Shown piece after piece: positions 1 through 6,303 of a DNA stretch of 7,979 nt (position 1 is its first letter; the number at the start of each line of letters is the position of its first letter). Location: the NCBI GenBank assembly GCA_017853285.1, contig JAFMJU010000171.1, positions 1 to 7,979 on the forward strand, given 5' to 3'. The notes under the pieces are model-generated. The model was not told the DNA's origin and did not search any database. It saw only the letters and a program-made list of their open reading frames with translations. The translations under genes and the position numbers were made by a program. The stretch comes from Gemmataceae bacterium (lineage in GTDB: Bacteria > Planctomycetota > Planctomycetia > Gemmatales > Gemmataceae).

Positions 1-17
1 GCTAGCCGCCGAAGACT

Positions 18-49
18 CCAAGGCATTGCGGAATTGGTTTTTGCCTTGG
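18..49. repeat. Perfect 8-bp hairpin at the left edge
   Basis: CCAAGGCA (18-25) and TGCCTTGG (42-49) are exact reverse complements separated by 16 nt. The right arm is also the outer end of the much larger inverted repeat at 42-203, so the two structures cannot form together through the same bases. The arms are seen directly; any regulatory meaning is inference. Confidence 0.5.
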
Positions 50-203
50 CGTGCCGTGCGCGGAAGTGCACGGGTTCAGCCTCAACCCAGCAGACAGGAA
101 GGCTCTGCGGAAGACGGTCTGTGTCAGGGGGACTGTCTGTGACGGGGATGTCCCCTCCGCGCCAGAACCCATGCACTCCCGCGCACGGCATGCCTGAAAG
201 GCA
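42..203. repeat. Long imperfect inverted repeat (30-nt core arms)
   Basis: Bases 48-77 and the reverse complement of 165-194 agree at 27 of 30 positions by my count. The differences are at 51, 64 and 71 and are all transitions, so each gives a G-T wobble on one strand or the other. The stem continues outward (42-47 with 198-203) after a 3-nt bulge at 195-197. The 87-nt interior contains further possible helices: 78-82 with 100-104, 107-111 with 156-160, and a GGGGAC/GTCCCC pairing near 128-133 and 150-155. No protein-coding signal covers the element. It could be a structured RNA in the trailer of a neighbouring transcript, a MITE or REP-like mobile remnant, or a recombination site. No flanking target-site duplication is visible. 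Confidence 0.6.
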
Positions 204-211
204 GCCGCTGC

Positions 212-283
212 GCGGCCAACTGCCGCAACTCCCGCACCCCCTGCGGGTGTTGCGGAGTTGCGGTAGTTGCGGCAGTTGACCGC
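212..283. repeat. Second inverted repeat with nested hairpin
   Basis: Arms 212-230 and 265-283 match as reverse complements at 18 of 19 positions; the exception is 216 against 279. A smaller hairpin, CCCGCA (231-236) with TGCGGG (242-247), sits in the loop. The right arm is made of short tandem units, so several pairing registers are possible. It lies between the larger inverted repeat and the operon terminator, outside any convincing gene. Confidence 0.6.
249..278. repeat. Short tandem repeat GTTGCGG(N)A
   Basis: Three consecutive units, GTTGCGGA (249-256), GTTGCGGTA (257-265) and GTTGCGGCA (266-274), are followed by a partial GTTG (275-278). The complementary units appear once or twice in the left arm of the surrounding hairpin (about 217-235), so replication slippage may have shaped this structure. 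Confidence 0.55.
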
Positions 284-295
284 TTCCACGGGAAT

Positions 296-328
296 AAAAA
301 AACACCCCCGCCAAATCTGGCGGGGGTG
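296..328 (-). terminator. Rho-independent terminator of the minus-strand operon
   Basis: A perfect 11-bp, GC-rich stem (318-328 with 303-313) has a 4-nt loop (314-317). Read on the minus strand it is followed at once by seven T residues (302-296). It lies 23 nt beyond the stop codon of the transporter gene, the right place and orientation to end the three-gene operon. Confidence 0.9.
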
Positions 329-351
329 CGGGTGGACGGTTTGGGGTCAGG

Positions 352-2019
352 TCAGACGGCTGCCTGCTCCAGGGCCTGGGCCTTTTTCTTGTCCTCGCGG
401 AACAGGGCCAGGAAGACGGCCAGGGCGGCGAACACGCCCAGGCTGGGGATGATCCAGACCATGAACCAGTTGCGGGTGGTGAAGACACCTTCCGCCTTGT
501 GCTTGGGGTCGAGGGCCTTGGCGTGAGACTCCTCCAGCAGGCGGGCGGCGCGGTTGCCGAGTTCCTTGCCCAGATCCTTTTGCAGGGTATCCACCAGCTT
601 CGGGTTGCGGGTGGCTGCCTCGTCAGCGTTGCCCAGGGCGGCCAGTACCGGGATGTTGCGCTTCTTGCGCTCTTCCTCGGTGATGGGGCTGGCGATGGTG
701 CCGCCCAGGGCGTTGGCGACATCGTGCAGGAAGACGCCCTTGTCGTCGGTCTTCAGATCCTGGTTGGTGGCCTTCAGGAAGCTGTCGACGGCCTGGGTGA
801 TCTTGGCCTCGCCGCCCACCTCGTTGAACAGGGTGTACTTGTCGACGATCACGCCGCTGATGGTGTTGCCCAGCCACATGCCCAACCCGTAGGTGAGGAA
901 GGTGAACAGGGCCTGGCCGCTGGCGCGGACCTCCTTGGGGGCATTGTTATCCACATGGATGAAGCCGGCGGCGAAGAAGAAGTCGAAGCAGATGCCATGC
1001 AATGCCAGGCTGGCAATAACCAGGAACGGGCCAATGGCAGCAGGCTCCCCGCCGGAACCGAAAGCGAACAGCAGGTAGCGCAGGCCCCAGGCGAACATGC
1101 CGATGGCCAGCACCCACTTCATGCCCAAAAAGTAGAGGCAGGCGCCCAGGAAGGGCAGGATGAGCATCTCGGCAATTTGGCCGATCGCCATCACCGGAGC
1201 AACGCTATCAGGGCGCATGTCACCCGGCAGCTTGGGCAGGATGGAGTCGGCCAGGTAGTTGCCGGTGAAGCCGTAATAGAAGGCCAGCACGATGGTGATG
1301 ACAAAGCTCACACCAAAGAAGATCGCGAAAGAGGGGTCCTTCAGCAGGCCCAGCGCCTTGATGGCGGGCAGCATCTCGCCAGCCTTGCCGGTGGGCGGGG
1401 TGGCGGGCAGCAGGAAGGAGAAGAAGCCCAGCAGGATGGACAGGCCACCGGCCAGGTACAGCGGGTAAGCGGTGGCATCCACCGTGGTGCCCTCGGGCAG
1501 CTTGATCAGGCTGGGAAGGACGAAGCCGACAAACAGGCCCACCACCACCCAACCGATGGTGCCGAAGGTGCGGAGGATGGGGAACCAGACGGTGCCGTTG
1601 GGCACATGGCTGAAGGTGATGGAGTTGGCCAGCGCCAGGGTGGGAGAGTACAGCAGGGCATACAGCAGGGCGATGGCGTAGAACGCCTCGGGGTTGGTCC
1701 CCACCACCGGCAGGATGAGCAGGAGCACACCACCGACCAGGTGGAGGATACCCATCAGCTTTTCGGAGTTGAAATAGCGGTCAGCGATGGCGCCGACGAT
1801 CATGGGCGAGAAGATGGTGCCCAGGGCCATGGTGCCGTAGATCGCGCCGATCCAGGCCCCGGAGAAGCCCAGGCCTTTCTCCAGGTAAACACCCAGCGTG
1901 ACGAACCAGGCGCCCCAGACGGCGAACTGGAGGAACATCATCACGCCCAGCAGGATGACATTCACCGGCGTCATGGCCAGTTTGCCCAGGCCGAAGCTTT
2001 GGGGAGGGGGATTCGCCAT
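352..2019 (-). CDS. MFS transporter, nucleoside:H+ symporter family
   Basis: This is an inner-membrane permease of the major facilitator superfamily. It most resembles the NupG/XapB nucleoside:H+ symporter family (Nuc_H_symport). Family-like segments include QFAVWGAWFVTLGVYL (31-46), the FSPMIVGAIADRYF loop (70-83), and HGICFDFFFAAGF (341-353) followed by APKEVRASGQ (360-369). About twelve hydrophobic segments are visible. The protein is 555 residues, against a little over 400 for NupG. The excess is mainly a hydrophilic stretch at about 395-515 between the last two membrane segments. The ATG at 2019 is preferred because GGAG sits 9 nt upstream; an in-frame GTG five codons earlier lacks such a site. 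It is the last gene of the operon, 66 nt after the sugar-acid dehydratase and followed by a strong terminator. The substrate is unknown: the family suggests nucleosides, the operon suggests a sugar or sugar acid. Confidence 0.88.
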   Translation of the reverse strand: MANPPPQSFGLGKLAMTPVNVILLGVMMFLQFAVWGAWFVTLGVYLEKGLGFSGAWIGAIYGTMALGTIFSPMIVGAIADRYFNSEKLMGILHLVGGVLLLILPVVGTNPEAFYAIALLYALLYSPTLALANSITFSHVPNGTVWFPILRTFGTIGWVVVGLFVGFVLPSLIKLPEGTTVDATAYPLYLAGGLSILLGFFSFLLPATPPTGKAGEMLPAIKALGLLKDPSFAIFFGVSFVITIVLAFYYGFTGNYLADSILPKLPGDMRPDSVAPVMAIGQIAEMLILPFLGACLYFLGMKWVLAIGMFAWGLRYLLFAFGSGGEPAAIGPFLVIASLALHGICFDFFFAAGFIHVDNNAPKEVRASGQALFTFLTYGLGMWLGNTISGVIVDKYTLFNEVGGEAKITQAVDSFLKATNQDLKTDDKGVFLHDVANALGGTIASPITEEERKKRNIPVLAALGNADEAATRNPKLVDTLQKDLGKELGNRAARLLEESHAKALDPKHKAEGVFTTRNWFMVWIIPSLGVFAALAVFLALFREDKKKAQALEQAAV

Positions 2020-2028
2020 CGTTGTTGA

Positions 2029-2032
2029 CTCC
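2029..2032 (-). promoter_or_regulatory. Ribosome binding site of the transporter gene
   Basis: GGAG on the minus strand lies 9 nt before the ATG at 2019. It overlaps the alternative GTG start region, which argues that the ATG is the true start. Confidence 0.6.
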
Positions 2033-2085
2033 ACAGGAGAAGGCTGACCGGTTGGGGTAGTTTGGGCGAGCTGAGTATTGTTCTA

Positions 2086-4059
2086 TCAAATCAGCTTCCG
2101 GGCGATGGCGTCCACATCGTAGACGCAGCCGCCCCATGTCCCCCCCGAGGCCTGCTGGAGCAGGGCCCATAGCCGGGTATCGTCCGGCAGAAGGGGATCG
2201 CAGGCAAGGTCTTTCCGGGGATTGCGGGCTGCCAGCAGGTGGTTTCCGCGCTCAGGACTGGTCTGATCGGCAGGGTCACCCAGTTGGCCCACCAGGTCGA
2301 CCGACCCGACCAGATCGCGGGTATCCACCACCACCCGGATGAGGTCGCCATCCACCACCTTACCCACCGGCCCGCCGGCCAGGGCCTCGGGCCCGACATG
2401 GCCGATGCAGGCCCCGGTGGACACACCGGAGAACCGGGCATCGGTGATCAGGGCGACATCCTTGCCCCAGGGGAGGTGCTTCAGGGCGCTGGTGATCTGG
2501 TAGGTCTCCTCCATGCCCGAGCCCAGCGGACCTCGGCAGATGAGCACCAGGGTGTCGCCCGCCTGCACCCCGCCCGACTTCACCGCCTCGATGGCCGCGC
2601 GCTCAGTCACGAAAACCTTGGCGGGCCCGGTGTGGCGGTAGACGCCATCGGGGCCGAGTTTTTTCGGGTCGATGGCGGTGGCCTTGATGACGGAGCCTTC
2701 GGGGGCGAGATTGCCGGTGGGGAAAACCACGGTGCTGGTGAGGCCGGCGGCGCGGGCCTCGGCGGGGGAGTAGATGACGCGGTCGGGATCGATGCCATCC
2801 TTGCGGACCAGCATCTCGCGCATGGCGGCGCGGCGGGCGCTCTGCTTCCACCAGTCGAGCACCTGATCCAGCGTGTGGCCGGTTACGGTTTTGACCGAAA
2901 GATCGAGCAGTCCCAGGTCGCGCAGGTGCAGCATCACCTCAGGCACGCCGCCGGCCAGGAAGACGCGGACGGTGGTGTGGCCCGCCGGCCCATTGGGTAG
3001 GGCATCGACCAGGCGGGGCACGGCCTTGTTGACGCGGATCCAGTCTTGCACGGTGGGGCGGGGGAGCCCCGCTGCGAAGGCGATGGCGGGGATGTGGAGC
3101 AACAGGTTGGTGCTGCCACCGAAGGCGGCATGCACGGCCAGGGCGTTGTGGAGCGCGCCGGGGGTGAGGATGTCGCGGGTGTTCAGTCCCGCGGCTCGCA
3201 AGTGGGTGAGAGCGTGGGCGGAGGAGCGGGCGAGTTCGAGCCAGACGGGCTGACCGGAGGGGGCCAGGGCGGCGTGGGGCAGCGTGAGGCCCAGGGCTTC
3301 CGCCACCACCTGGCTGGTTGCGGCGGTGCCGAGGAACTGGCAACCACCACCGGGGCTGCCGCAGGCGCGGCAGCCCATCTCGGCGGCCTCCTGCAGCGTG
3401 ATGAGGCCCTGGGAAAAGCGGGCGCCGATGGTTTGCACCTTGCCGGCATCCTCGGCGTTCTCGGCGGGCAAGGTGACGCCGCCGGGGACCAGCACGGCGG
3501 GCAGATCCGGGAACGAGGCGAGGGCCAGCAGCATGGCGGGCAGGCCCTTGTCGCAGGTGGCCACACCCAAAAGCCCCTTGCGGGTGGGCAGGCTGCGGAC
3601 AAGCCGGCGCAGCACCATCGCGGCATCGTTGCGGTAGGGCAGGCTGTCCATCATGCCCGGGGTGCCCTGCGTGCGGCCATCACACGGATCGGTGACGGCG
3701 GCGGCGAAGGGGATGCCACCCAGGGCGCGGAGTTCCTCGGCGGCGGCGCGGACCTGCAGGGCCACCTCCCAGTGGCCGGTGTGGTACCCCAGGGCGATGG
3801 GCTCGCCGTTTTCGCCGCGGAGACCGCCTGCGGTGCTGAGGAGCAGGTATTCAGGTCGGTTGAGTTCAGCGGGCTTCCAGCCCATGCCCACATCCTGGGT
3901 CCAGCCGAACAGGTCGCCGCTGGGGGCGTGGCGGAGGAGTTCGGGGGTGAGCGGCAGGGCCCCCTCCGGACCCGGGGCCCGGGTGATCAGGTTCCAGCTT
4001 TCGGAAGGGCCGGCGAGGGTATCGAGCGAAGGGGCGGTGGGCAACCCGTGGGCGGTCAT
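2086..4059 (-). CDS. yjhG: D-xylonate dehydratase, YjhG/YagF family (IlvD/Edd superfamily)
   Basis: Predicted cytoplasmic Fe-S dehydratase converting D-xylonate, or a related sugar acid, to its 2-keto-3-deoxy acid. The 657-residue length is close to E. coli YjhG (about 655), and recalled similarity runs end to end. Near-identical blocks include PSGDLFG (46-52), DPCDGRTQGTPGM (124-136), TCDKGLPA (168-175), GGGCQFLGTA (237-246), HAAFGGSTNLLLHIPAIA (310-327), GMEETYQ (515-521) and DARFSGVSTGACIGHVGPEA (540-559). Cys126, Cys169 and Cys240 fall where the superfamily binds its iron-sulfur cluster. The Ser-containing loop at 540-549 matches the catalytic serine loop. The closing LPDDTRLWALLQQASGGTW (624-642) is typical of the subfamily. 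The ribosome binding site is weak, but the N-terminus aligns well, so the ATG is likely. It is the middle gene of the operon, 32 nt after the metallopeptidase and 66 nt before the permease. The family is firm; the exact substrate is inferred. Confidence 0.93.
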   Translation of the reverse strand: MTAHGLPTAPSLDTLAGPSESWNLITRAPGPEGALPLTPELLRHAPSGDLFGWTQDVGMGWKPAELNRPEYLLLSTAGGLRGENGEPIALGYHTGHWEVALQVRAAAEELRALGGIPFAAAVTDPCDGRTQGTPGMMDSLPYRNDAAMVLRRLVRSLPTRKGLLGVATCDKGLPAMLLALASFPDLPAVLVPGGVTLPAENAEDAGKVQTIGARFSQGLITLQEAAEMGCRACGSPGGGCQFLGTAATSQVVAEALGLTLPHAALAPSGQPVWLELARSSAHALTHLRAAGLNTRDILTPGALHNALAVHAAFGGSTNLLLHIPAIAFAAGLPRPTVQDWIRVNKAVPRLVDALPNGPAGHTTVRVFLAGGVPEVMLHLRDLGLLDLSVKTVTGHTLDQVLDWWKQSARRAAMREMLVRKDGIDPDRVIYSPAEARAAGLTSTVVFPTGNLAPEGSVIKATAIDPKKLGPDGVYRHTGPAKVFVTERAAIEAVKSGGVQAGDTLVLICRGPLGSGMEETYQITSALKHLPWGKDVALITDARFSGVSTGACIGHVGPEALAGGPVGKVVDGDLIRVVVDTRDLVGSVDLVGQLGDPADQTSPERGNHLLAARNPRKDLACDPLLPDDTRLWALLQQASGGTWGGCVYDVDAIARKLI

Positions 4060-4091
4060 GACGGAGCTTTCTGTGCGTGGATGGGGCTGGG

Positions 4092-4844
4092 TCAGGATTG
4101 CGGAACGACAGGGATGAGACGGGGGCGGGGAACAAACACGCCCAGCACGCTGCCATGGCGGGCCTGGAGTTGCCAGAAGTCGAGCCGAAGGAAGTTATAG
4201 AGGGAGGTGTCGGGCCGGTTGGCCAGCCAGAAGCGGGCCAGGGCGGCCATGTGGGCATCGTAATGCACCTGACTGTGGCTGTGGGCATGGCAGCGGCCTT
4301 CGAGGCGGCGCAGGTCGCCATCGCACTTAGGGCCAATATGATATAGTTCGTGAAAAATGGTTATCATCTTTTCATCGAATGTTTGATTTTGAAATCTTGG
4401 CAGGCAAAAAGTGACTTGATACAGCTTTTCGGTGCCATCCACCTGGTGTCGCTGGACCGTGTAGGTGGTTCCACGGCGGTTGATTTCCAGGTTGCCGCCG
4501 GGGAAGCGCAGGGGCGTGACGCGGGCCTGCAGGCCGTAGCGGTCGGTCGAGCGGGCCTGACAGACGGAGAAGAGGAGCTTGTCCACCTGAATGTGCGCGA
4601 GTTCCTCGCAAGAGGCGCAGATGGCGCGGACCAGGCGTTCCATGGCCTGGCAAAAGCGGAACGGCTCGCCGGCGGCGCCGGTGGGAAACCAGGGTGGCAC
4701 ATGGTCGGGCTGAAGCGGCGCTGGGCCCGGGCCGGCATCGACCTTCCGCCAGACAAGCGGTTGGCTGCCTTCGCCCTGCCCCCATTGGAAAAGGGTGGGC
4801 CAGGTGGTTTCTGCCGGGGGTTTTTTGGTGCGTCGTTCCGCCAT
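4092..4844 (-). CDS. Putative zinc metallopeptidase (HELYH motif)
   Basis: A 250-residue protein with a zincin signature HELYH at 165-169, followed by GPKCDGDLRR (171-180) and a His/Cys-rich stretch with GRCHAHSHSQ (183-192). His165 and His169 should bind zinc and Glu166 act as the catalytic base. The third ligand is not certain; downstream His or Asp residues (175, 177, 186-190) are candidates. It resembles short putative metallopeptidases annotated in planctomycetes and phages, by recollection rather than search. No signal peptide is visible, so it is probably cytoplasmic. The ATG at 4844 was chosen because GAG lies about 6 nt upstream and a Lys/Arg-rich N-terminus follows; a GTG 18 codons earlier is less likely. 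Residues about 139-171 are encoded by an AT-rich patch unlike the rest of the gene. It is first in the operon, and its link to sugar-acid metabolism is unclear. Confidence 0.7.
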   Translation of the reverse strand: MAERRTKKPPAETTWPTLFQWGQGEGSQPLVWRKVDAGPGPAPLQPDHVPPWFPTGAAGEPFRFCQAMERLVRAICASCEELAHIQVDKLLFSVCQARSTDRYGLQARVTPLRFPGGNLEINRRGTTYTVQRHQVDGTEKLYQVTFCLPRFQNQTFDEKMITIFHELYHIGPKCDGDLRRLEGRCHAHSHSQVHYDAHMAALARFWLANRPDTSLYNFLRLDFWQLQARHGSVLGVFVPRPRLIPVVPQS

Positions 4845-5036
4845 GGTTGTCTCGCCGGGAGGCAACAGCAGTGTAACCCACCTTGGGGCAGGTTCCACGA
4901 AAATGCGAGAAAACCGTCAGGACCGGAAAAATCGGTTCAAGTGGCAGGGGCGGATGGATCGATACTTTCCCCAACGGGACCATGCGGCTTTTGGCCCATT
5001 GAGTCCGAAAAAGGCAACGGGTTGGGGGACAGACCG
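4845..5036. promoter_or_regulatory. Divergent intergenic region
   Basis: These 192 nt separate the minus-strand operon from the plus-strand lipoprotein gene, so promoters for both directions should lie here. I see no convincing pair of -35 and -10 boxes on either strand. A small inverted repeat, ACCG (4922-4925) with CGGT (4933-4936) around an A-rich loop, is the only notable structure. On the plus strand GGGGGA (5024-5029), 7 nt before the lipoprotein ATG, is a good ribosome binding site. Confidence 0.35.
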
Positions 5037-5273
5037 ATGGCAAAGACCAGCAAACTGGCGGCGATGGCCTGCGTGGCCCTGGGCGGTTTGGCCCTGTCGG
5101 GCAGCACGGGTTGCCAGACCCAGCTTGCGGGGATGACCCTGCCTTCACCCCAATATCTGGAGCATCCTCCGCAGTATGTTCCGCCCTCGCCTCCGTTCCC
5201 GCTGACCCGCGAACTGGCCCAGCAGGAAGAGATCGCGAGCCGGCCTGCCCCGGGCGCCCTGCCAGGGCGGTAA
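5037..5273 (+). CDS. Small proline/tyrosine-rich lipoprotein
   Basis: A 78-residue protein with a basic N-terminus (MAKTSK), a hydrophobic stretch (7-20) and Cys26 in the context GSTGC. It reads as a lipoprotein signal peptide with a slightly weak lipobox, since Ser replaces the usual Leu at -3. The mature part is only about 53 residues, with a Pro/Tyr-rich core (LPSPQYLEHPPQYVPPSPPF, 35-54) followed by a Glu/Gln-containing tail. Similar short LPSP-Y-L-H-PQY proteins are, as I recall, widespread in planctomycetes without known function. The start is supported by GGGGGA 7 nt upstream. The next gene begins 22 nt after its stop, so the two are probably cotranscribed. Membrane attachment is inferred; no enzymatic motif is present. 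Confidence 0.8.
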   Translation: MAKTSKLAAMACVALGGLALSGSTGCQTQLAGMTLPSPQYLEHPPQYVPPSPPFPLTRELAQQEEIASRPAPGALPGR

Positions 5274-5295
5274 GCGGTTGAGCGGGAAATCGCAC

Positions 5296-5784
5296 ATGAC
5301 CCAGGGTTTGATCGCACTTGGCATCACCGCGGCGTGTTTCGTCGCGGTGATGCTGCTTTTCCGTTTTCTGGGGAAGCCCCAGGCGCTGGGCTCGTCGGCG
5401 GGGCTGAACCCGTGCGCCGGCAGCCCCAACTGCGTCTGCTCGACCGACGCGAGACCGGCGCACCATGTGGAGCCGTGGCATTCGCCCCATGATCCCGAGC
5501 AGACCGCCGCTCGTCTGGCGGTGCTGGTGCGCGACATGCCGCACGCGCGGGTGACGCTGCACGAGCCCGCGGGCGGGTATGTGCGGGCGGAGTTCCGGTC
5601 GGTGGTGTTCCGTTTCATCGACGATGTGGAGTTTTTGTGCCAGGCCGCCGGGGGCGGGAAGGGCACGGTGATCCAGGTGCGGTCGGCCAGCCGGGCCGGG
5701 CATTCGGACCTGGGAGTGAACCGCAGGCGGGTGAGGATGCTGCGGGAGGCGTGGGAGGCGAGCCTGGGCGGAGAAAAGCCCTAA
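5296..5784 (+). CDS. DUF1499 family membrane-anchored protein
   Basis: A 162-residue protein with one N-terminal membrane segment (about 4-24) and a DUF1499 domain. Family-like blocks are LNPCAGSPNCVCS (37-49), RFIDDVEF (106-113), and VIQVRSASRAGHSDLGVN (125-142) followed by basic residues. The function of DUF1499 is not established. The N-terminal anchor and Cys-containing start of the domain suggest a protein facing the periplasm. The ATG is preferred over a TTG six codons earlier because GGGA lies 8 nt upstream (5284-5287). It follows the lipoprotein gene by 22 nt, which suggests an envelope-related two-gene unit. Translation ends in a double stop, TAATAG. The family assignment is firm; the role is not known. 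Confidence 0.88.
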   Translation: MTQGLIALGITAACFVAVMLLFRFLGKPQALGSSAGLNPCAGSPNCVCSTDARPAHHVEPWHSPHDPEQTAARLAVLVRDMPHARVTLHEPAGGYVRAEFRSVVFRFIDDVEFLCQAAGGGKGTVIQVRSASRAGHSDLGVNRRRVRMLREAWEASLGGEKP

Positions 5785-5841
5785 TAGCTCCCCTGCAAAT
5801 CTTTTGAACACACGGCCGGCGGGGCAGCCGGTGAAGAAGTG

Positions 5842-5860
5842 AAAAATCCCCGCCGCGGGG
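5842..5860 (-). terminator. Weak minus-strand terminator-like hairpin
   Basis: Read on the minus strand, CCCCG-N3-CGGGG is followed by one A and five T residues. The stem is only 5 bp. No minus-strand gene ends here, so it is either chance in GC-rich DNA or the end of an unrecognised antisense transcript starting within 5860-6300. Confidence 0.25.
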
Positions 5861-6165
5861 GGCCCGGATCCGGGGAGGGCCCTGGCGGCGAGGTTGTGGC
5901 ACGGGGTTCCCAGGCCCCGGGCCGCCCCTGGTTGGTCCGCGCGATCACCGGGCTTGTCTCCTGCGACGCTAACGCCGAGTTTGTTTTTTGCCCACGCGCG
6001 GAACAGATCAAGAGCGTCGGGAATGCGAGTCCTTAGCAGCGGACTTTGGAGCCCCGTCCCGTTACCCACGGATCCGCGGGCGCCCCGGGCATTCCCCCCG
6101 ACCGGCCGCACGCGGCGACCGGGTCTAAACAGCATTATGCAAGCGGGCGGACGGTGGGCCAGCGA

Positions 6166-6193
6166 CAAGGGGGGAAAAACGGCCAACCCCTTG
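6166..6193. repeat. 7-bp inverted repeat CAAGGGG/CCCCTTG
   Basis: CAAGGGG (6166-6172) and CCCCTTG (6187-6193) are perfect reverse complements around a 14-nt loop containing an A-run. It lies upstream of the acyl-CoA synthetase gene and could be part of a leader structure or an operator; no function is assigned. Confidence 0.35.
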
Positions 6194-6256
6194 CGGGGCG
6201 GGCGCTTGAAGCGTGCCACCATGCCCGGATTGCCAAACCGGCGGGGCGGGCCCAGG

Positions 6257-6293
6257 CGGCAAACTTGCCGTGTTTGACACAGTGCGCTGAAAT
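6257..6293 (+). promoter_or_regulatory. Candidate operator and promoter of the acyl-CoA synthetase gene
   Basis: CGGCAA (6257-6262) and TTGCCG (6265-6270) form a perfect palindrome with a 2-nt centre. TTGCCG can also serve as a -35 box with TGAAAT (6288-6293) as a -10 box at 17-nt spacing; each matches 4 of 6 consensus bases. An alternative -35, TTGACA (6274-6279), matches fully but has no good -10 box. If the first pair is used, the start point would fall close to the ATG at 6304, giving a very short or leaderless mRNA. Confidence 0.3.
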
Positions 6294-6303
6294 CAACAAA
6301 GAA

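Larger units (their letters stand above)
5785..6303. other. 519-nt gene-free spacer with several palindromes
   Basis: No reading frame here has a credible start, composition or family motif. An upstream extension of the acyl-CoA synthetase frame exists but looks like noncoding translation. Structures seen are CCGGC/GCCGG (5816-5831), a hairpin with an A-run (5842-5860), the 12-bp palindrome CCCGGATCCGGG (5863-5874), AGTCC/GGACT near 6028-6046, CAAGGGG/CCCCTTG (6166-6193), and CGGCAA/TTGCCG (6257-6270). High GC makes some of these expected by chance. No tRNA or known riboswitch is recognisable. A T-run at about 5981-5988 lacks a clean preceding stem, so no plus-strand terminator for the DUF1499 gene is evident. 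Confidence 0.55.

Noticed and set aside
2..289. A minus-strand frame running off the left edge
   Set aside because: It overlaps both large inverted repeats, begins with GTG without a ribosome binding site, and has no family resemblance.
499..2028. A 509-codon plus-strand frame opposite the transporter
   Set aside because: Its translation is a Gly/Gln/Asp-rich mirror of the membrane protein with no recognisable domain.
3046..4200. A 384-codon plus-strand frame opposite the dehydratase
   Set aside because: Gly-rich antisense shadow of a strongly supported enzyme gene.
5894..5908. Sigma-54-like TGGCAC site
   Set aside because: The -12 element does not match TTGC at the required spacing.
5960..5990. 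T-run as a terminator for the DUF1499 gene
   Set aside because: No stable GC-rich stem immediately precedes the T residues.
6046..6303. N-terminal extension of the acyl-CoA synthetase
   Set aside because: The extra 86 codons lack ANL homology, overlap palindromes and the candidate promoter, and read like noncoding DNA.
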